Positions 23,801 through 31,983 are shown, counted from the first letter of the stretch. The stretch: 32,128 bases of DNA from Chloroflexota bacterium (GCA_022616515.1 JAKEEQ010000406.1:1-32128); one strand, 5' to 3'. Numbers and translations: made by a program. Notes: generated from the sequence alone by a model not told the origin.

Positions 23801-24043
23801 TTATTTGTCTTGACTTCTGTCGCTATTGTCGTCAAAGACCACTTTCTCATGAATGTCTGCCAACACAAGTGTGCAGCCAATCGAGACTAGCTCTAGTGAC
23901 GCATCCAATCCGTTGACCTCTGAAAACATCCATGTTCCCTGGTTTTGGCGAACGTAACGCTCAATATGTGCGCGATCTTGCGCGATCAGCACATATTCTT
24001 GCAGCGAGTTGAGGGTACGGTACGCCTCAAACTTCTTGCCCCT
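23801..24043 (-). pseudogene. Uma2-family endonuclease remnant, 5' part lost at the IS boundary
   Basis: The minus strand is open for 80 codons from the IS end at 24043 to the stop at 23801, reading RGKKFEAYRTLNSLQEYVLI, then AQDRAHIERYVRQNQGTWMF and SIGCTLVLADIHEKVVFDD. RGKKFxxYRxLxSLQEYVLI and the following W-x-F...L-x-SIG...L-x-DIHEKV are the C-terminal half of the Uma2 (DUF820) restriction-endonuclease-like family, common in cyanobacteria and Chloroflexota. In intact members these residues are preceded by ~100 residues including the catalytic Asp; none of that is found on the far side of the IS. The element therefore interrupted the gene and the 5' half was later lost, or was never in this copy. 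Confidence 0.8.
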
Positions 24044-24190
24044 GTGACACTCCGCACTGAATGAATTCAGGCGGCTTCTCTGGCCTGCTCAGGCAGGACT
24101 TACCGAGCTACTTGCGCCGTGTCCGGGCGAACTACGCTTGCCCCGTAGAACGGGGTGACGATACTTGACCGTTTCCGGTGGTCGGACCTT
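24044..24190 (-). ncRNA. Predicted omega-RNA (reRNA) region at the right end of the TnpB element
   Basis: In studied TnpB elements the guide RNA comes from the 3' end of tnpB and the right end, with the guide being the flanking sequence just past the element. Here the hairpin CCTGC-TCAG-GCAGG (24084-24097) and the right-end hairpin (24052-24074) are the visible folds. The guide would be the first 16-20 bases below 24044, starting AGGGGCAAGAAG. The extent upstream is a guess from family knowledge. Confidence 0.4.
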
Positions 24191-25393
24191 GCCTAATTCC
24201 CCATACACTGCTCGTGACAGAATGTTACTCGCGCCAACCACATCTCGATGGGCACAGAAACCACACACTGGACAGGTGTAGACCCGCCCCTGTGGTTTGT
24301 ACCTGTTGCGACACTCAGGACAGGTCTGGCTGGTGTAGTGTTCAGGGATTTTGTCGTTAACTTCAATACCCGCCGCTGTTGCTTTATAGTTGATGTATTT
24401 ACGCAGCTTACCATGCGACCATGCACCAATTTTCTGTTGAGATTTTCTGTGCAATCGCTTGCCATCCGCTACATCGCGCACATCGCCAATGTACAGCTTG
24501 CCAACATTATTCTCTTCGCACCAATCAATTACCTCCCGACTAATCTTGTGCTCAATGTCGCGGCGGCGGCGTTTCTGCTTTGCCAGAAAGCGATTCTTGC
24601 GGTGCTGTAATCGCCTGTATCGTCGTGAGCCTTTCTTATGGTGCGACTGTTTGTGTTGTAGACTGGCAAGGTTTTTAGCAGTATGCTGTTTCTGTGCCCG
24701 CAGTTGGCGACAGGATATGACAACGGCTTCCTCGCCATCGGTGAGGGCTGCCGGGTGGACTTCGCCCAGGTCTGCCGCTGCCACATTTGTGCCTAGCGAC
24801 TCAGATTGGGGGACATCGACAGTAATGACCAGATGCCATTCGTGGTGATGGCTAGCAGGGTTGTAGACCAGTTTCATCTCGGTGAACGCATCATCTGGCA
24901 AATCGTGCAAGTAGTCTGGCAAGGCCACACGAATCGGGTCAAGCCCTCGCGCAAGGGACAATAACAGCCTGTCATCTCTACGGCGGATACCCGACTTTTT
25001 CCAGATAGTGGTGCGATAAGGCTTATTATGGCGGGGATATTTGGCCCCATCCTCCCGGTTGGCTTTCGCTGTCCGGCACGCCTTGTAAAACCCCTCCTGC
25101 GCAGCGTCAATACTGTGGGCGTGCAGTAGAGCAGGCCGGTCATGGTTGTAGAAATCATTGAGTCGCATAGCGTCATATTGCGACAACCAGTGTCCGGTTT
25201 GAGCATAGACACGATAATGCTCGATTTTGACCTGTGTATAAATGCGCCCGCTCTCAGCATTGAACGCGTTTGCCATCTGGCGTGGCAGGCGACAACGGAA
25301 GTAGACCGTTCGCGTGATTGTGATAGAATCGGACATGCTTCGGTTCTTGGTTAACCGGAGAGCCAGTGGGTGTTTCCGCACCGCGACTGGCAT
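24089..25393 (-). CDS. tnpB: TnpB-like RNA-guided nuclease (IS605 OrfB)
   Basis: A 434-residue protein (alternative start at 25336, MSDSITITRTVYF, which is nearer to where related proteins begin). RuvC I is ADLGEVHPAAL with Asp208. The zinc ribbon is TCPEC (C358, C361) and TCPVC (C374, C377). RuvC III is HRDVVGASNIL with Asp384. Helical basic regions (KGSRRYRRLQHRKNRFLAKQ) fit the bridge-helix part. The RuvC II position, usually a Glu in a V-x-x-E-D-L motif, reads YIGDVRDVADG (302-311): Gly303 sits where Glu is expected. Glu351, just before YTSQTC, is a possible relocated acidic residue. TnpB proteins cut DNA next to the donor site and promote retention of the element. The gene is otherwise intact. 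Confidence 0.85.
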   Translation of the reverse strand: MPVAVRKHPLALRLTKNRSMSDSITITRTVYFRCRLPRQMANAFNAESGRIYTQVKIEHYRVYAQTGHWLSQYDAMRLNDFYNHDRPALLHAHSIDAAQEGFYKACRTAKANREDGAKYPRHNKPYRTTIWKKSGIRRRDDRLLLSLARGLDPIRVALPDYLHDLPDDAFTEMKLVYNPASHHHEWHLVITVDVPQSESLGTNVAAADLGEVHPAALTDGEEAVVISCRQLRAQKQHTAKNLASLQHKQSHHKKGSRRYRRLQHRKNRFLAKQKRRRRDIEHKISREVIDWCEENNVGKLYIGDVRDVADGKRLHRKSQQKIGAWSHGKLRKYINYKATAAGIEVNDKIPEHYTSQTCPECRNRYKPQGRVYTCPVCGFCAHRDVVGASNILSRAVYGELGKVRPPETVKYRHPVLRGKRSSPGHGASSSVSPA

Positions 25394-25470
25394 TTCAATA
25401 ATTTCATTTTAACACCTACTATTCTGTTTAGCTACTTTTGTTCGGCTAAAGCCTGCGAGAAACCTGCCTT

Positions 25471-25495
25471 ACCACTCCCATTGAAATGGGGTGGT
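25471..25495. repeat. Left-end hairpin of the TnpB element
   Basis: ACCAC (25471-25475), a bulged T, CCCATT (25477-25482), a GA tip, AATGGG (25485-25490), GTGGT (25491-25495). Subterminal hairpins of this kind are what Y1 transposases of the IS200/IS605 family recognise. It lies about 80 bases before the tnpB start. Confidence 0.65.
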
Positions 25496-25601
25496 TTGCG
25501 GCGGGTTCAAACCCTATCAAATTATCGGAGCGGATACCAGTGATACCGCCTTTAGACTTCTGGTGTTACCCTGCGTCTCTTGGATTTGGACACTCAGTTT
25601 G

Positions 25602-26360
25602 CTAAACAGGATGTTGAAGAGACCGGGCTAGATCAAGGGCGGTTTGCCGAAACTGCAAATTATCGCCTGTAGACTCCAGGATTTTCCACAAAGGCTTATA
25701 TTGGGCGATGGATGGAGCATAGGTTTGCAATGCAGACTCAATTGCTTCCGGTAAAGTTTCAAACCGAATATAGGCAAAACGAGCATGAGGTGAGTCAACC
25801 AGAATATCTAAATTCTCGTAAATGATCGTTCCGGTCACACCTTGACACGAAAACATCGTCTTCACACCCGGAATCTGATTGAAACATTCCACTGCCTCTC
25901 GAATTCTTGGATCAAGCTCATAGCGAGAGGGTTGGAATGTAGTATCAATCTGTTGAATTCGCTGATATTCTTCCAACTCCACAATCGTCTTCCAGTGTTT
26001 TTTGAAGAAGTTGTACACCCCCGGAACGTCGCCGTTGAAAGCTCTTTTCACCAGACTATCTTGCCAGTGCTCAGGACCGATGTTCCGGCGGAATAATTGG
26101 TCACGAATAGCCCAATCGGTCTTTTGCTCCAAGCAGGTTTTTCGATAGCTTTCATCCTCGGCAAAACGTTTACAGAAGTTCCGCATATGGTGGTCGTTTA
26201 CGTCGTCAAAGTAGAAAGAGCGAACCCACCAGGATTCGCCGAGTGGTTCGCTCCAATAAATATCGCGCTGATCCAGGCTCGCTTCATTACCTGAATCGTA
26301 GGCGACCTCGAAACGAAATGTGCCATAGTTGTACTTTCGTTCAACACCGTAAATGGTCAT
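25602..26360 (-). CDS. Hypothetical protein, cargo downstream of an ABC gene
   Basis: A 252-residue soluble protein with no signal peptide. I do not recognise the family. The N-terminus (MTIYGVERKYNYGTFRFEVA) is beta-rich, and residues 60-150 are helical and charged. The C-terminal third contains IREAVECFNQIPGVKTMFSC (~152-171), QGVTG and ARFAYIRF. A run of this type, an N-x-x-PGV-x-T-x-x-SC-x-G strand and loop followed by an x-AYI-x-F strand, recalls Tyw3-like (wybutosine-pathway) domains, but the similarity is short and the homology uncertain. It starts 18 bases after the ABC stop, so it may be read from that operon. It lies inside the segment bounded by the duplicated ABC tail (26379-26423 and 23702-23746). 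Confidence 0.55.
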   Translation of the reverse strand: MTIYGVERKYNYGTFRFEVAYDSGNEASLDQRDIYWSEPLGESWWVRSFYFDDVNDHHMRNFCKRFAEDESYRKTCLEQKTDWAIRDQLFRRNIGPEHWQDSLVKRAFNGDVPGVYNFFKKHWKTIVELEEYQRIQQIDTTFQPSRYELDPRIREAVECFNQIPGVKTMFSCQGVTGTIIYENLDILVDSPHARFAYIRFETLPEAIESALQTYAPSIAQYKPLWKILESTGDNLQFRQTALDLARSLQHPV

Positions 26361-26378
26361 TCAGTCTGCCTGCGAATA

Positions 26379-28193
26379 CTACGCCAGCAGTTGCCCGGCT
26401 TGCTCGATGTAATCAAGGCTCTGGTGGCGGAAGTAGGTGTTGTACAGGTCCGCGTAATGCCCGCCCCGCTCCAGTAACTGATTGTGCGTGCCCTCTTCAA
26501 TGATCTTGCCATGATCGAGCACAATGATGCGGTCAGCATTGCGAATGGTGGACAGGCGGTGCGCAATTATAATCGACGTGCGGTTCTGCATGACAACATC
26601 CAACCCCTCTTGAATGAGTGTTTCGGTCAGCGGGTCAATGCTGGCCGTCGCTTCATCCAGCACAAAGATGGATGGGTTTTGCAGCAGCACCCGTGCCAGC
26701 GCCACCAACTGCCGCTGCCCCATCGACAGATTACCGCCCCGCTCACCGACTTCGGTATGCAGTCCGCGTGGCAGGGTGCGAATCCAATCGCCGCCGCCGA
26801 CCTGCTGGGCGACCGTGAACACCTCTTCCGTTGAGGCTTCCTGCTTGCCATAGCGGATGTTATCCACCACCGTACCATCAAACAGGAAGGGCGTCTGCGT
26901 CACAAAGCCGATGTGCTTGCGATAGGCTTCGAGATGAAAACTGCGGATGTCCTGCCCGTCGATGAGCAGCTTGCCGGACTGAAACTCATAGAATCGCGCC
27001 ACGAGCTTGGTGATGCTCGACTTGCCGGAGCCGGTGTGCCCGACCAGCGCCATTGTTTGCCCCGCCGGGATATGCAGCGAGAAGTCGTCCAGCACTGTCT
27101 CGCCTTCTTTATAGGCAAACGTCATGTTCTCAAACGTAATGTCACCCTTGATGGTCGCTGGTTTTACATTGTCATGCTGGACCACATTCGGCTCGGCGTC
27201 CAGCAGCGCAAAGATGCGTTCACCCGCTGCCAGACCAAGCTGGAACTGGCTCCAGAATGAGGCGATGCTGGTCAGGGGGAACCAGAACAATCCGATCCCC
27301 TGAATGAACAGGAACCATTCCCCGGCGCTGATCGTGCCTGCTTGTGCCCGCAGACCGCCGTAATACACCAGCGCCACCGTGCCAAAACCCGCCATCAGGT
27401 TTAAGATAGGGAAGATGCTGCTGAAGGTGTAGCCCGTCACCAGATTGATCTTGTACGACTGGTGATTGACGTCGCTGAACTCATCATATACGGCGTTTTC
27501 CTGCCGGAAGGTCTTGGCAACCCGGATACCGCTGATCGTCTCCTGAATGTGTTTGTTGACCTCTGCCGCCACCCGCCGCGACTGCGTGACCGTCTTACGG
27601 GCGATGTTGCGGAAAGCCAGTGATACGATGATGATAAGCGGGGCCAATGCCAGTGTAATCAATGTCAGCGTCACGTTCACGAAAAACAGGTAGCCGATCA
27701 GCAGCATGATTAACAGCACCTGACTGAGCAGGTTCATCGTCAGGTCCACTACCTGTGTGAACGCCTGTGTATCGCTGGTCACCCGGCTCACAATCTTGCC
27801 GGATGGGAACCTGTCATAAAAGGACAGGTCACGGTCCATCACGGCATTAAAAGCATCCTCGCGCAGGGACAGCACCACATCGCCAATTGCCCGCGACGAG
27901 TACCAGCGCCGGATGAGATTGAATACCCACGCGATACTGCCCACGCCAATCAATACCAGCGTCGGTAGGGCGAGATTAGCGCCCGCCCCGGACCGCTCCA
28001 CTTCATCAACACCCCATGAGATGGTGATCGGAATGGCGGTGCTTGCCAGCGAGTCCGCCATGATGGCGAACGCGACAATCAACATCAGCTTGCGGCGCGG
28101 TTTGAAATAGTGCCAGATGCGTTTGACGAGTTCTCCGTCAGAATATTGACGGTCGTACTCTTCGGCATCCAGCCCATCCATAATAAAACCCAT
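26379..28193 (-). CDS. ABC exporter half-transporter, consensus ATPase site
   Basis: A 604-residue fused permease-ATPase; GAGGGGAG lies ten bases before the ATG. Residues ~30-330 hold six transmembrane helices of the type I exporter fold (LMLIVAFAIMADSLASTAIP and on). The ATPase has Walker A GHTGSGKSS (~383), a Q-loop (VTQTPFLF), the signature LSMGQRQ (~488) and Walker B IFVLDEATAS (~507) with the catalytic Glu. The switch His is in IIAHRLS. Signature LSMGQ departs from LSGGQ. With the Asp-containing paralogues upstream this fits a heterodimeric exporter of the TM287/288 or BmrCD type, in which one of two ATP sites is degenerate. Substrate is unknown (drugs, lipids or peptides are possible). 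The last 14 residues are duplicated at 23702. Confidence 0.9.
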   Translation of the reverse strand: MGFIMDGLDAEEYDRQYSDGELVKRIWHYFKPRRKLMLIVAFAIMADSLASTAIPITISWGVDEVERSGAGANLALPTLVLIGVGSIAWVFNLIRRWYSSRAIGDVVLSLREDAFNAVMDRDLSFYDRFPSGKIVSRVTSDTQAFTQVVDLTMNLLSQVLLIMLLIGYLFFVNVTLTLITLALAPLIIIVSLAFRNIARKTVTQSRRVAAEVNKHIQETISGIRVAKTFRQENAVYDEFSDVNHQSYKINLVTGYTFSSIFPILNLMAGFGTVALVYYGGLRAQAGTISAGEWFLFIQGIGLFWFPLTSIASFWSQFQLGLAAGERIFALLDAEPNVVQHDNVKPATIKGDITFENMTFAYKEGETVLDDFSLHIPAGQTMALVGHTGSGKSSITKLVARFYEFQSGKLLIDGQDIRSFHLEAYRKHIGFVTQTPFLFDGTVVDNIRYGKQEASTEEVFTVAQQVGGGDWIRTLPRGLHTEVGERGGNLSMGQRQLVALARVLLQNPSIFVLDEATASIDPLTETLIQEGLDVVMQNRTSIIIAHRLSTIRNADRIIVLDHGKIIEEGTHNQLLERGGHYADLYNTYFRHQSLDYIEQAGQLLA

Positions 28194-28222
28194 AGTGCTT
28201 TACTCCCCTCTTGTGTAATGGC

Positions 28223-28287
28223 GGACGCCCAACGGGGCGTCCCTACGCCAGCCCGTGATTTTTGTGGGGACGTGCAACGGTACGTCC
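28223..28287. repeat. Double-palindrome REP/BIME-like repeat inside an operon, module 6
   Basis: GGACGCCCAACGGGGCGTCC (28223-28242) then CTAC (28243-28246); GTGG (28264-28267) then GGACGTGCAACGGTACGTCC (28268-28287). Centres 45 bp apart. It fills the gap between two genes of the ABC operon, where a strong hairpin pair could stabilise upstream mRNA or dampen expression of the downstream gene. Confidence 0.85.
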
Positions 28288-28295
28288 TTGGCGCA

Positions 28296-30080
28296 TCATG
28301 CTGGTGTCAGTTCTTCCAAAGGTGGCAGTTCGATCTCGTAGCGGGCAAAGATGCGCCGGTAATGCGGCGATGTGCGCAGCAGGTCTTCATGTGTGCCGAT
28401 GCCGACCACCTTGCCGCTGTCCAGTACTACAATCAAGTCTGCCCAGCGAATCTGCGACAGGCGGTGCGTAATGAGCAGCGTTGTGCGTCCTTCCTGAATG
28501 CGGCCAATCGCCTTTTGAATTTCGTCCTCGGTGGCGCTGTCAATGGCGCTGGTAGAGTCATCCAGTATCAGGATGCGTGGGTTGGCGAGGAAGGCACGCG
28601 CCAGTGCAATACGCTGGCGTTGTCCCCCCGACAGCATCACGCCCCGGTCGCCAATCTCGGTGTCATAACCCTCCCCAAAACTGGAGATGAAGTTGTGCGC
28701 CTGTGCATCTTGTGCGGCCTGCTCGATCATTTCAGTGGTGGCGTCCGGCATCCCGAAGGCGATATTCTCGCGAATGGAGCGTGAAAACAGGAAGATGTCC
28801 TGTTCGATGTTGGCAATCTGTGACCGCAGCGAGGCAATGTTCCAGTCGCGGACGTCCACCCCATCCACAAGAATGCTGCCCTCGGTTACATCGTAGGTGC
28901 GGTTGACAAGCTGCGTCAGGGTGCTTTTACCCGAACCTGTTTGCCCGACAATGGCAACAGTTTGCCCCGGTTCGATGGTGAAGTCAATGCTCTGCAATAC
29001 TGGCTTGCCATCCCCGAAGTGGAAGGTGACATCTTTGAAGGTGAGCTTGCCTTCAATCTTGGCTTGATGCCCCTCAATGTTCTGGTCGATGTCGGTGTCG
29101 GCGGTGATGATATGCAGGATACGCTCGGCCCCCGCAATGCCGCCTTGCAGCAGTGTAATCGAGAAGATCGAGATAAAGGTTGGGAACTTCAGGATGTTCA
29201 TCAAGCCCATCACGGCGACAATCTCGGCCAATCCGATAACGCCCTGCTGCCACAACCACAGGCTGTGCAGGAAGGTGAAGCCCAGCGCGATACCGAACAG
29301 GAGCAGTGGCAGGTAGCGAGCTTCAATTTGACCCTGACGCACAAACAGGTCGCGGAACCAGCGAGCGTTACGCCCGAAGCGGATGCGTTCGAACCATTCC
29401 TGAGTGCTGGCTTTGACCACCTCAATCCCCGATATGCTCTCTTCGAGCACCGAGTTCATCTTGCCATACTGGTTACGCTGGTTGCGGATGACTGGCAGGA
29501 GACGGCTTGCATAGCGCCGCACACTGATGATATAGGTAAACACGAAGATGACGGGCACCAACAGCAGCGACGGGCTTATCAGGCCAATGTACAGCAGAGG
29601 CACGACGATGCCGAGTATGGTATCCGTCACGAAGCGCAAGCCCGGCGAGACAAATAGATTTAGCTGGAAGACATCTTCTGTAGCGCGGGCCATGATGTCG
29701 CCCACGCGCTGGCGATCATGAAAGATCTGGCTTTTGCCGAGCAAGCTACGATAAAGTTCCTCGCGGGTATCAACCGCCAGATGCTGGGCAATCGTCTCGG
29801 TAGCAAGACTTGTTGACCAGAAGGATAATCCACTGCCGACCATTGCTGCCCACACCAGGAGGGTTGCCCTCCACAGCGAGCCTTCGCCAGTGATGACTGT
29901 ATCAACGGCCCGTCCGGTGAACACGGGAACCATTGCATACAGCCCCAGGTCCAGTACCGGGAACAGCACACTGGCAATCACCAGCAGACGGTAGCGGGAA
30001 ATATGCGACCACAGCCAGCGGAATACACCACGCTGGTTGTACTGGTATGCGTCCTCGACGGTAAACTCACTTTGCTGCAC
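28296..30080 (-). CDS. ABC exporter half-transporter with Asp at the catalytic Glu position, copy A
   Basis: A 594-residue protein starting at a GTG (30078-30080) with GGAGGAGG five bases before it; the open frame to 30122 is an unlikely extension, because this start aligns with that of the upstream paralogue. Six transmembrane helices of type I exporter form occupy the first ~320 residues. The ATPase has Walker A GQTGSGKST (~377), signature LSGGQRQ (~480) and Walker B LILDDSTSAID (~500), where Asp replaces the catalytic Glu. The switch His is in LITHRLS. An Asp here is known for degenerate sites of heterodimeric exporters (TM287). The gene is a tandem duplicate of the one at 30161 with long identical runs (for example SVLEESISGIEVVKASTQEW). 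It is followed by the Glu-containing partner. Confidence 0.9.
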   Translation of the reverse strand: MQQSEFTVEDAYQYNQRGVFRWLWSHISRYRLLVIASVLFPVLDLGLYAMVPVFTGRAVDTVITGEGSLWRATLLVWAAMVGSGLSFWSTSLATETIAQHLAVDTREELYRSLLGKSQIFHDRQRVGDIMARATEDVFQLNLFVSPGLRFVTDTILGIVVPLLYIGLISPSLLLVPVIFVFTYIISVRRYASRLLPVIRNQRNQYGKMNSVLEESISGIEVVKASTQEWFERIRFGRNARWFRDLFVRQGQIEARYLPLLLFGIALGFTFLHSLWLWQQGVIGLAEIVAVMGLMNILKFPTFISIFSITLLQGGIAGAERILHIITADTDIDQNIEGHQAKIEGKLTFKDVTFHFGDGKPVLQSIDFTIEPGQTVAIVGQTGSGKSTLTQLVNRTYDVTEGSILVDGVDVRDWNIASLRSQIANIEQDIFLFSRSIRENIAFGMPDATTEMIEQAAQDAQAHNFISSFGEGYDTEIGDRGVMLSGGQRQRIALARAFLANPRILILDDSTSAIDSATEDEIQKAIGRIQEGRTTLLITHRLSQIRWADLIVVLDSGKVVGIGTHEDLLRTSPHYRRIFARYEIELPPLEELTPA

Positions 30081-30160
30081 GTATACCTCCTCCGAATGAG
30101 ACAGCACGAGATAGTATAACACACTTTTTGAATTGTAAATGTGCCATAATGGTCCAAATC

Positions 30161-31948
30161 TTAAACTACTTCAACTTCGAGTGGTGGGAGTTCGACCTCA
30201 TAACGGGCAAAGATGCGCCGGTAGAGAGCTGACGTTTTCAACAGGTGCTCATGCGAGCCGATGCCGACCACCCTGCCGCTGTCCAGCACCACAATCAAGT
30301 CTGCCCAGCGAATCTGTGAAAGGCGGTGGGTAATGAGCAATGTAGTACGTCCCTCCTGTATGCGGCCAATAGCCTTCTGAATCTCATCCTCGGTGGCGCT
30401 GTCAATGGCGCTGGTGGAGTCGTCCAGAATCAAGATGCGCGGGTCGGCCAGAAATGCACGGGCGAGGGCGATGCGCTGGCGCTGCCCACCGGATAGAGTC
30501 ACACCCCGGTCACCAATTTTTGTGTCGTAGCCATCACTGAAGCCTTCAATAAACTCGTGAGCCTGCGCATCTTTTGCCGCCTGTTCGATCATCTCCGTGG
30601 TGGCGTCCGGCATCCCGAAGGCAACGTTGTCCCGGATGGAGCGTGAGAACAGGAAGATGTCCTGCTCGATATTGGCAATCTGGGACCGCAGTGAAGCGAT
30701 GTTCCAATCCCGAACATCCATGCCGTCAATCAGCAGTCTGCCGCTGGTCACGTCATAGGTGCGGTTGACAAGCTGGGTCAGGGTGCTCTTGCCGGACCCC
30801 GTTTGCCCGACTATGGCGACCGTCTGACCGGGTTCAATGCTGAACTTGATGTCCGCTAATACCGGCTTGCCATCCCCAAAATCGTATGTCACATTCTCAA
30901 ATGTGATAGTGCCCTTGATAGTGGCCTGGTGCCCGCCGATATTCTGGTCAATCTCGGTGTCGGCAGTGATGATGCTGAGGATGCGTTCGGCCCCTGCGAT
31001 GCCCGTTTGCAGCAAGGAGATGGAGAAGATAGAGATGAAGGTCGGGAAGCGCAGGATGTTGACAAGGCCCATGATGGCGACGATTTCAGCAATGGAGATA
31101 CTGCCCTGCTGGTGCAGCCACAGGCTGTGCAGAAACGCCAGTCCCAGCGCGACCCCGAACATCAGCAACGGCAGATAACGCGCTTCAATTTGCCCCTGGT
31201 GTACAAATAAATCACGAAAGCGCCGCGCCGTGCGCCCGAAGCGAATGCGCTCGAACCATTCCTGAGTGCTGGCCTTAACCACCTCAATCCCTGAAATACT
31301 TTCTTCGAGCACCGAGTTCATCTTACCGTATTGGCTGCGCTGGTTGCGCATCACAGGCAGTAATCGTGCTGCGTATGCTTTCACGGCGACGATGTAACCC
31401 AGAATAAAGATGACGGGCACAAGCAGCATTGCCGGTTCAATTAGGGCAATATAGAGGAGCGGCACAACAATCCCCAGCACCGTACCAGTCGCAAACAACA
31501 TACCCGGCACAATAAAAGCGCTGAGTTGAAAGACATCTTCAGTAGCGCGGGCCATAATATCGCCCACTCGCTGGCGATCATGGAAAATCTGGCTCTTGCC
31601 AAGCAGACTGCGATAGAGTTCTTCACGCGCATCAGCGGCCAGATGCTGTGCAATCGTCTGGGATACCAGATTTCCACCCAGGTGTGCAAGCCCACTTGTC
31701 AACGAGACCGCGAGCACCATCAATGTTGCATTCTGCAATGCACCTTCCCCGGTCAGAACGACATCCACTGCACGCCCGATATAAACTGGAATAAGACCAA
31801 AGAAGATAAAGTCAATCACCGGCAAGATAAGCCCTGCCAGCAGCAGCACCCGATAGCGAGCGACATGCGACCACAGCCAGCGGCCCACATTCTTGTGGTT
31901 ATATTGATAGGCACCTTCTACGGTAAATTCGCTGCTCAGTTGTGCCAC
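30161..31948 (-). CDS. ABC exporter half-transporter with Asp at the catalytic Glu position, copy B
   Basis: A 595-residue protein with a GTG start (31946-31948) preceded by GAGGTGA. The architecture matches copy A: an N-terminal SSEFTVEGAYQYNHKN lead, six transmembrane helices, Walker A GQTGSGKST, signature LSGGQRQ and Walker B LILDDSTSAID with Asp for Glu. The most divergent parts from copy A are transmembrane helices 1-4 (for example VLLLAGLILPVIDFIFFGLI against LLVIASVLFPVLDLGLYAMV), the region that contacts substrate, while the ATPase halves are nearly the same. It is the first gene of the operon, 80 bases before copy A, with a candidate promoter at 31984-32012. It probably pairs with the product of 26379-28193. 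Confidence 0.9.
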   Translation of the reverse strand: MAQLSSEFTVEGAYQYNHKNVGRWLWSHVARYRVLLLAGLILPVIDFIFFGLIPVYIGRAVDVVLTGEGALQNATLMVLAVSLTSGLAHLGGNLVSQTIAQHLAADAREELYRSLLGKSQIFHDRQRVGDIMARATEDVFQLSAFIVPGMLFATGTVLGIVVPLLYIALIEPAMLLVPVIFILGYIVAVKAYAARLLPVMRNQRSQYGKMNSVLEESISGIEVVKASTQEWFERIRFGRTARRFRDLFVHQGQIEARYLPLLMFGVALGLAFLHSLWLHQQGSISIAEIVAIMGLVNILRFPTFISIFSISLLQTGIAGAERILSIITADTEIDQNIGGHQATIKGTITFENVTYDFGDGKPVLADIKFSIEPGQTVAIVGQTGSGKSTLTQLVNRTYDVTSGRLLIDGMDVRDWNIASLRSQIANIEQDIFLFSRSIRDNVAFGMPDATTEMIEQAAKDAQAHEFIEGFSDGYDTKIGDRGVTLSGGQRQRIALARAFLADPRILILDDSTSAIDSATEDEIQKAIGRIQEGRTTLLITHRLSQIRWADLIVVLDSGRVVGIGSHEHLLKTSALYRRIFARYEVELPPLEVEVV

Positions 31949-31983
31949 CGCATCACCTCATTTCCCGGCGGAACGGATGTTCT

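Larger units (their letters stand above)
24044..25500 (-). mobile_element. IS200/IS605-type element with tnpB only (IS1341-like)
   Basis: The right end is placed at 24044: the minus strand reads GTGTCAC (24050-24044) and then directly continues in the Uma2 reading frame. The right-end hairpin is at 24052-24074 (CCGC-CTGAAT-TC-ATTCAG-T-GCGG). The left end carries a hairpin at 25471-25495 (ACCAC-T-CCCATT...AATGGG-GTGGT). Single-strand hairpins at both ends, no terminal inverted repeats and no target duplication fit this family. There is no tnpA (Y1 transposase), so it would need one in trans. The left boundary is approximate. Confidence 0.75.

Noticed and set aside
28110-28784. Plus-strand frame across the gap between ABC genes
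   Set aside because: It spans the ends of two well-defined minus-strand genes and a REP module.
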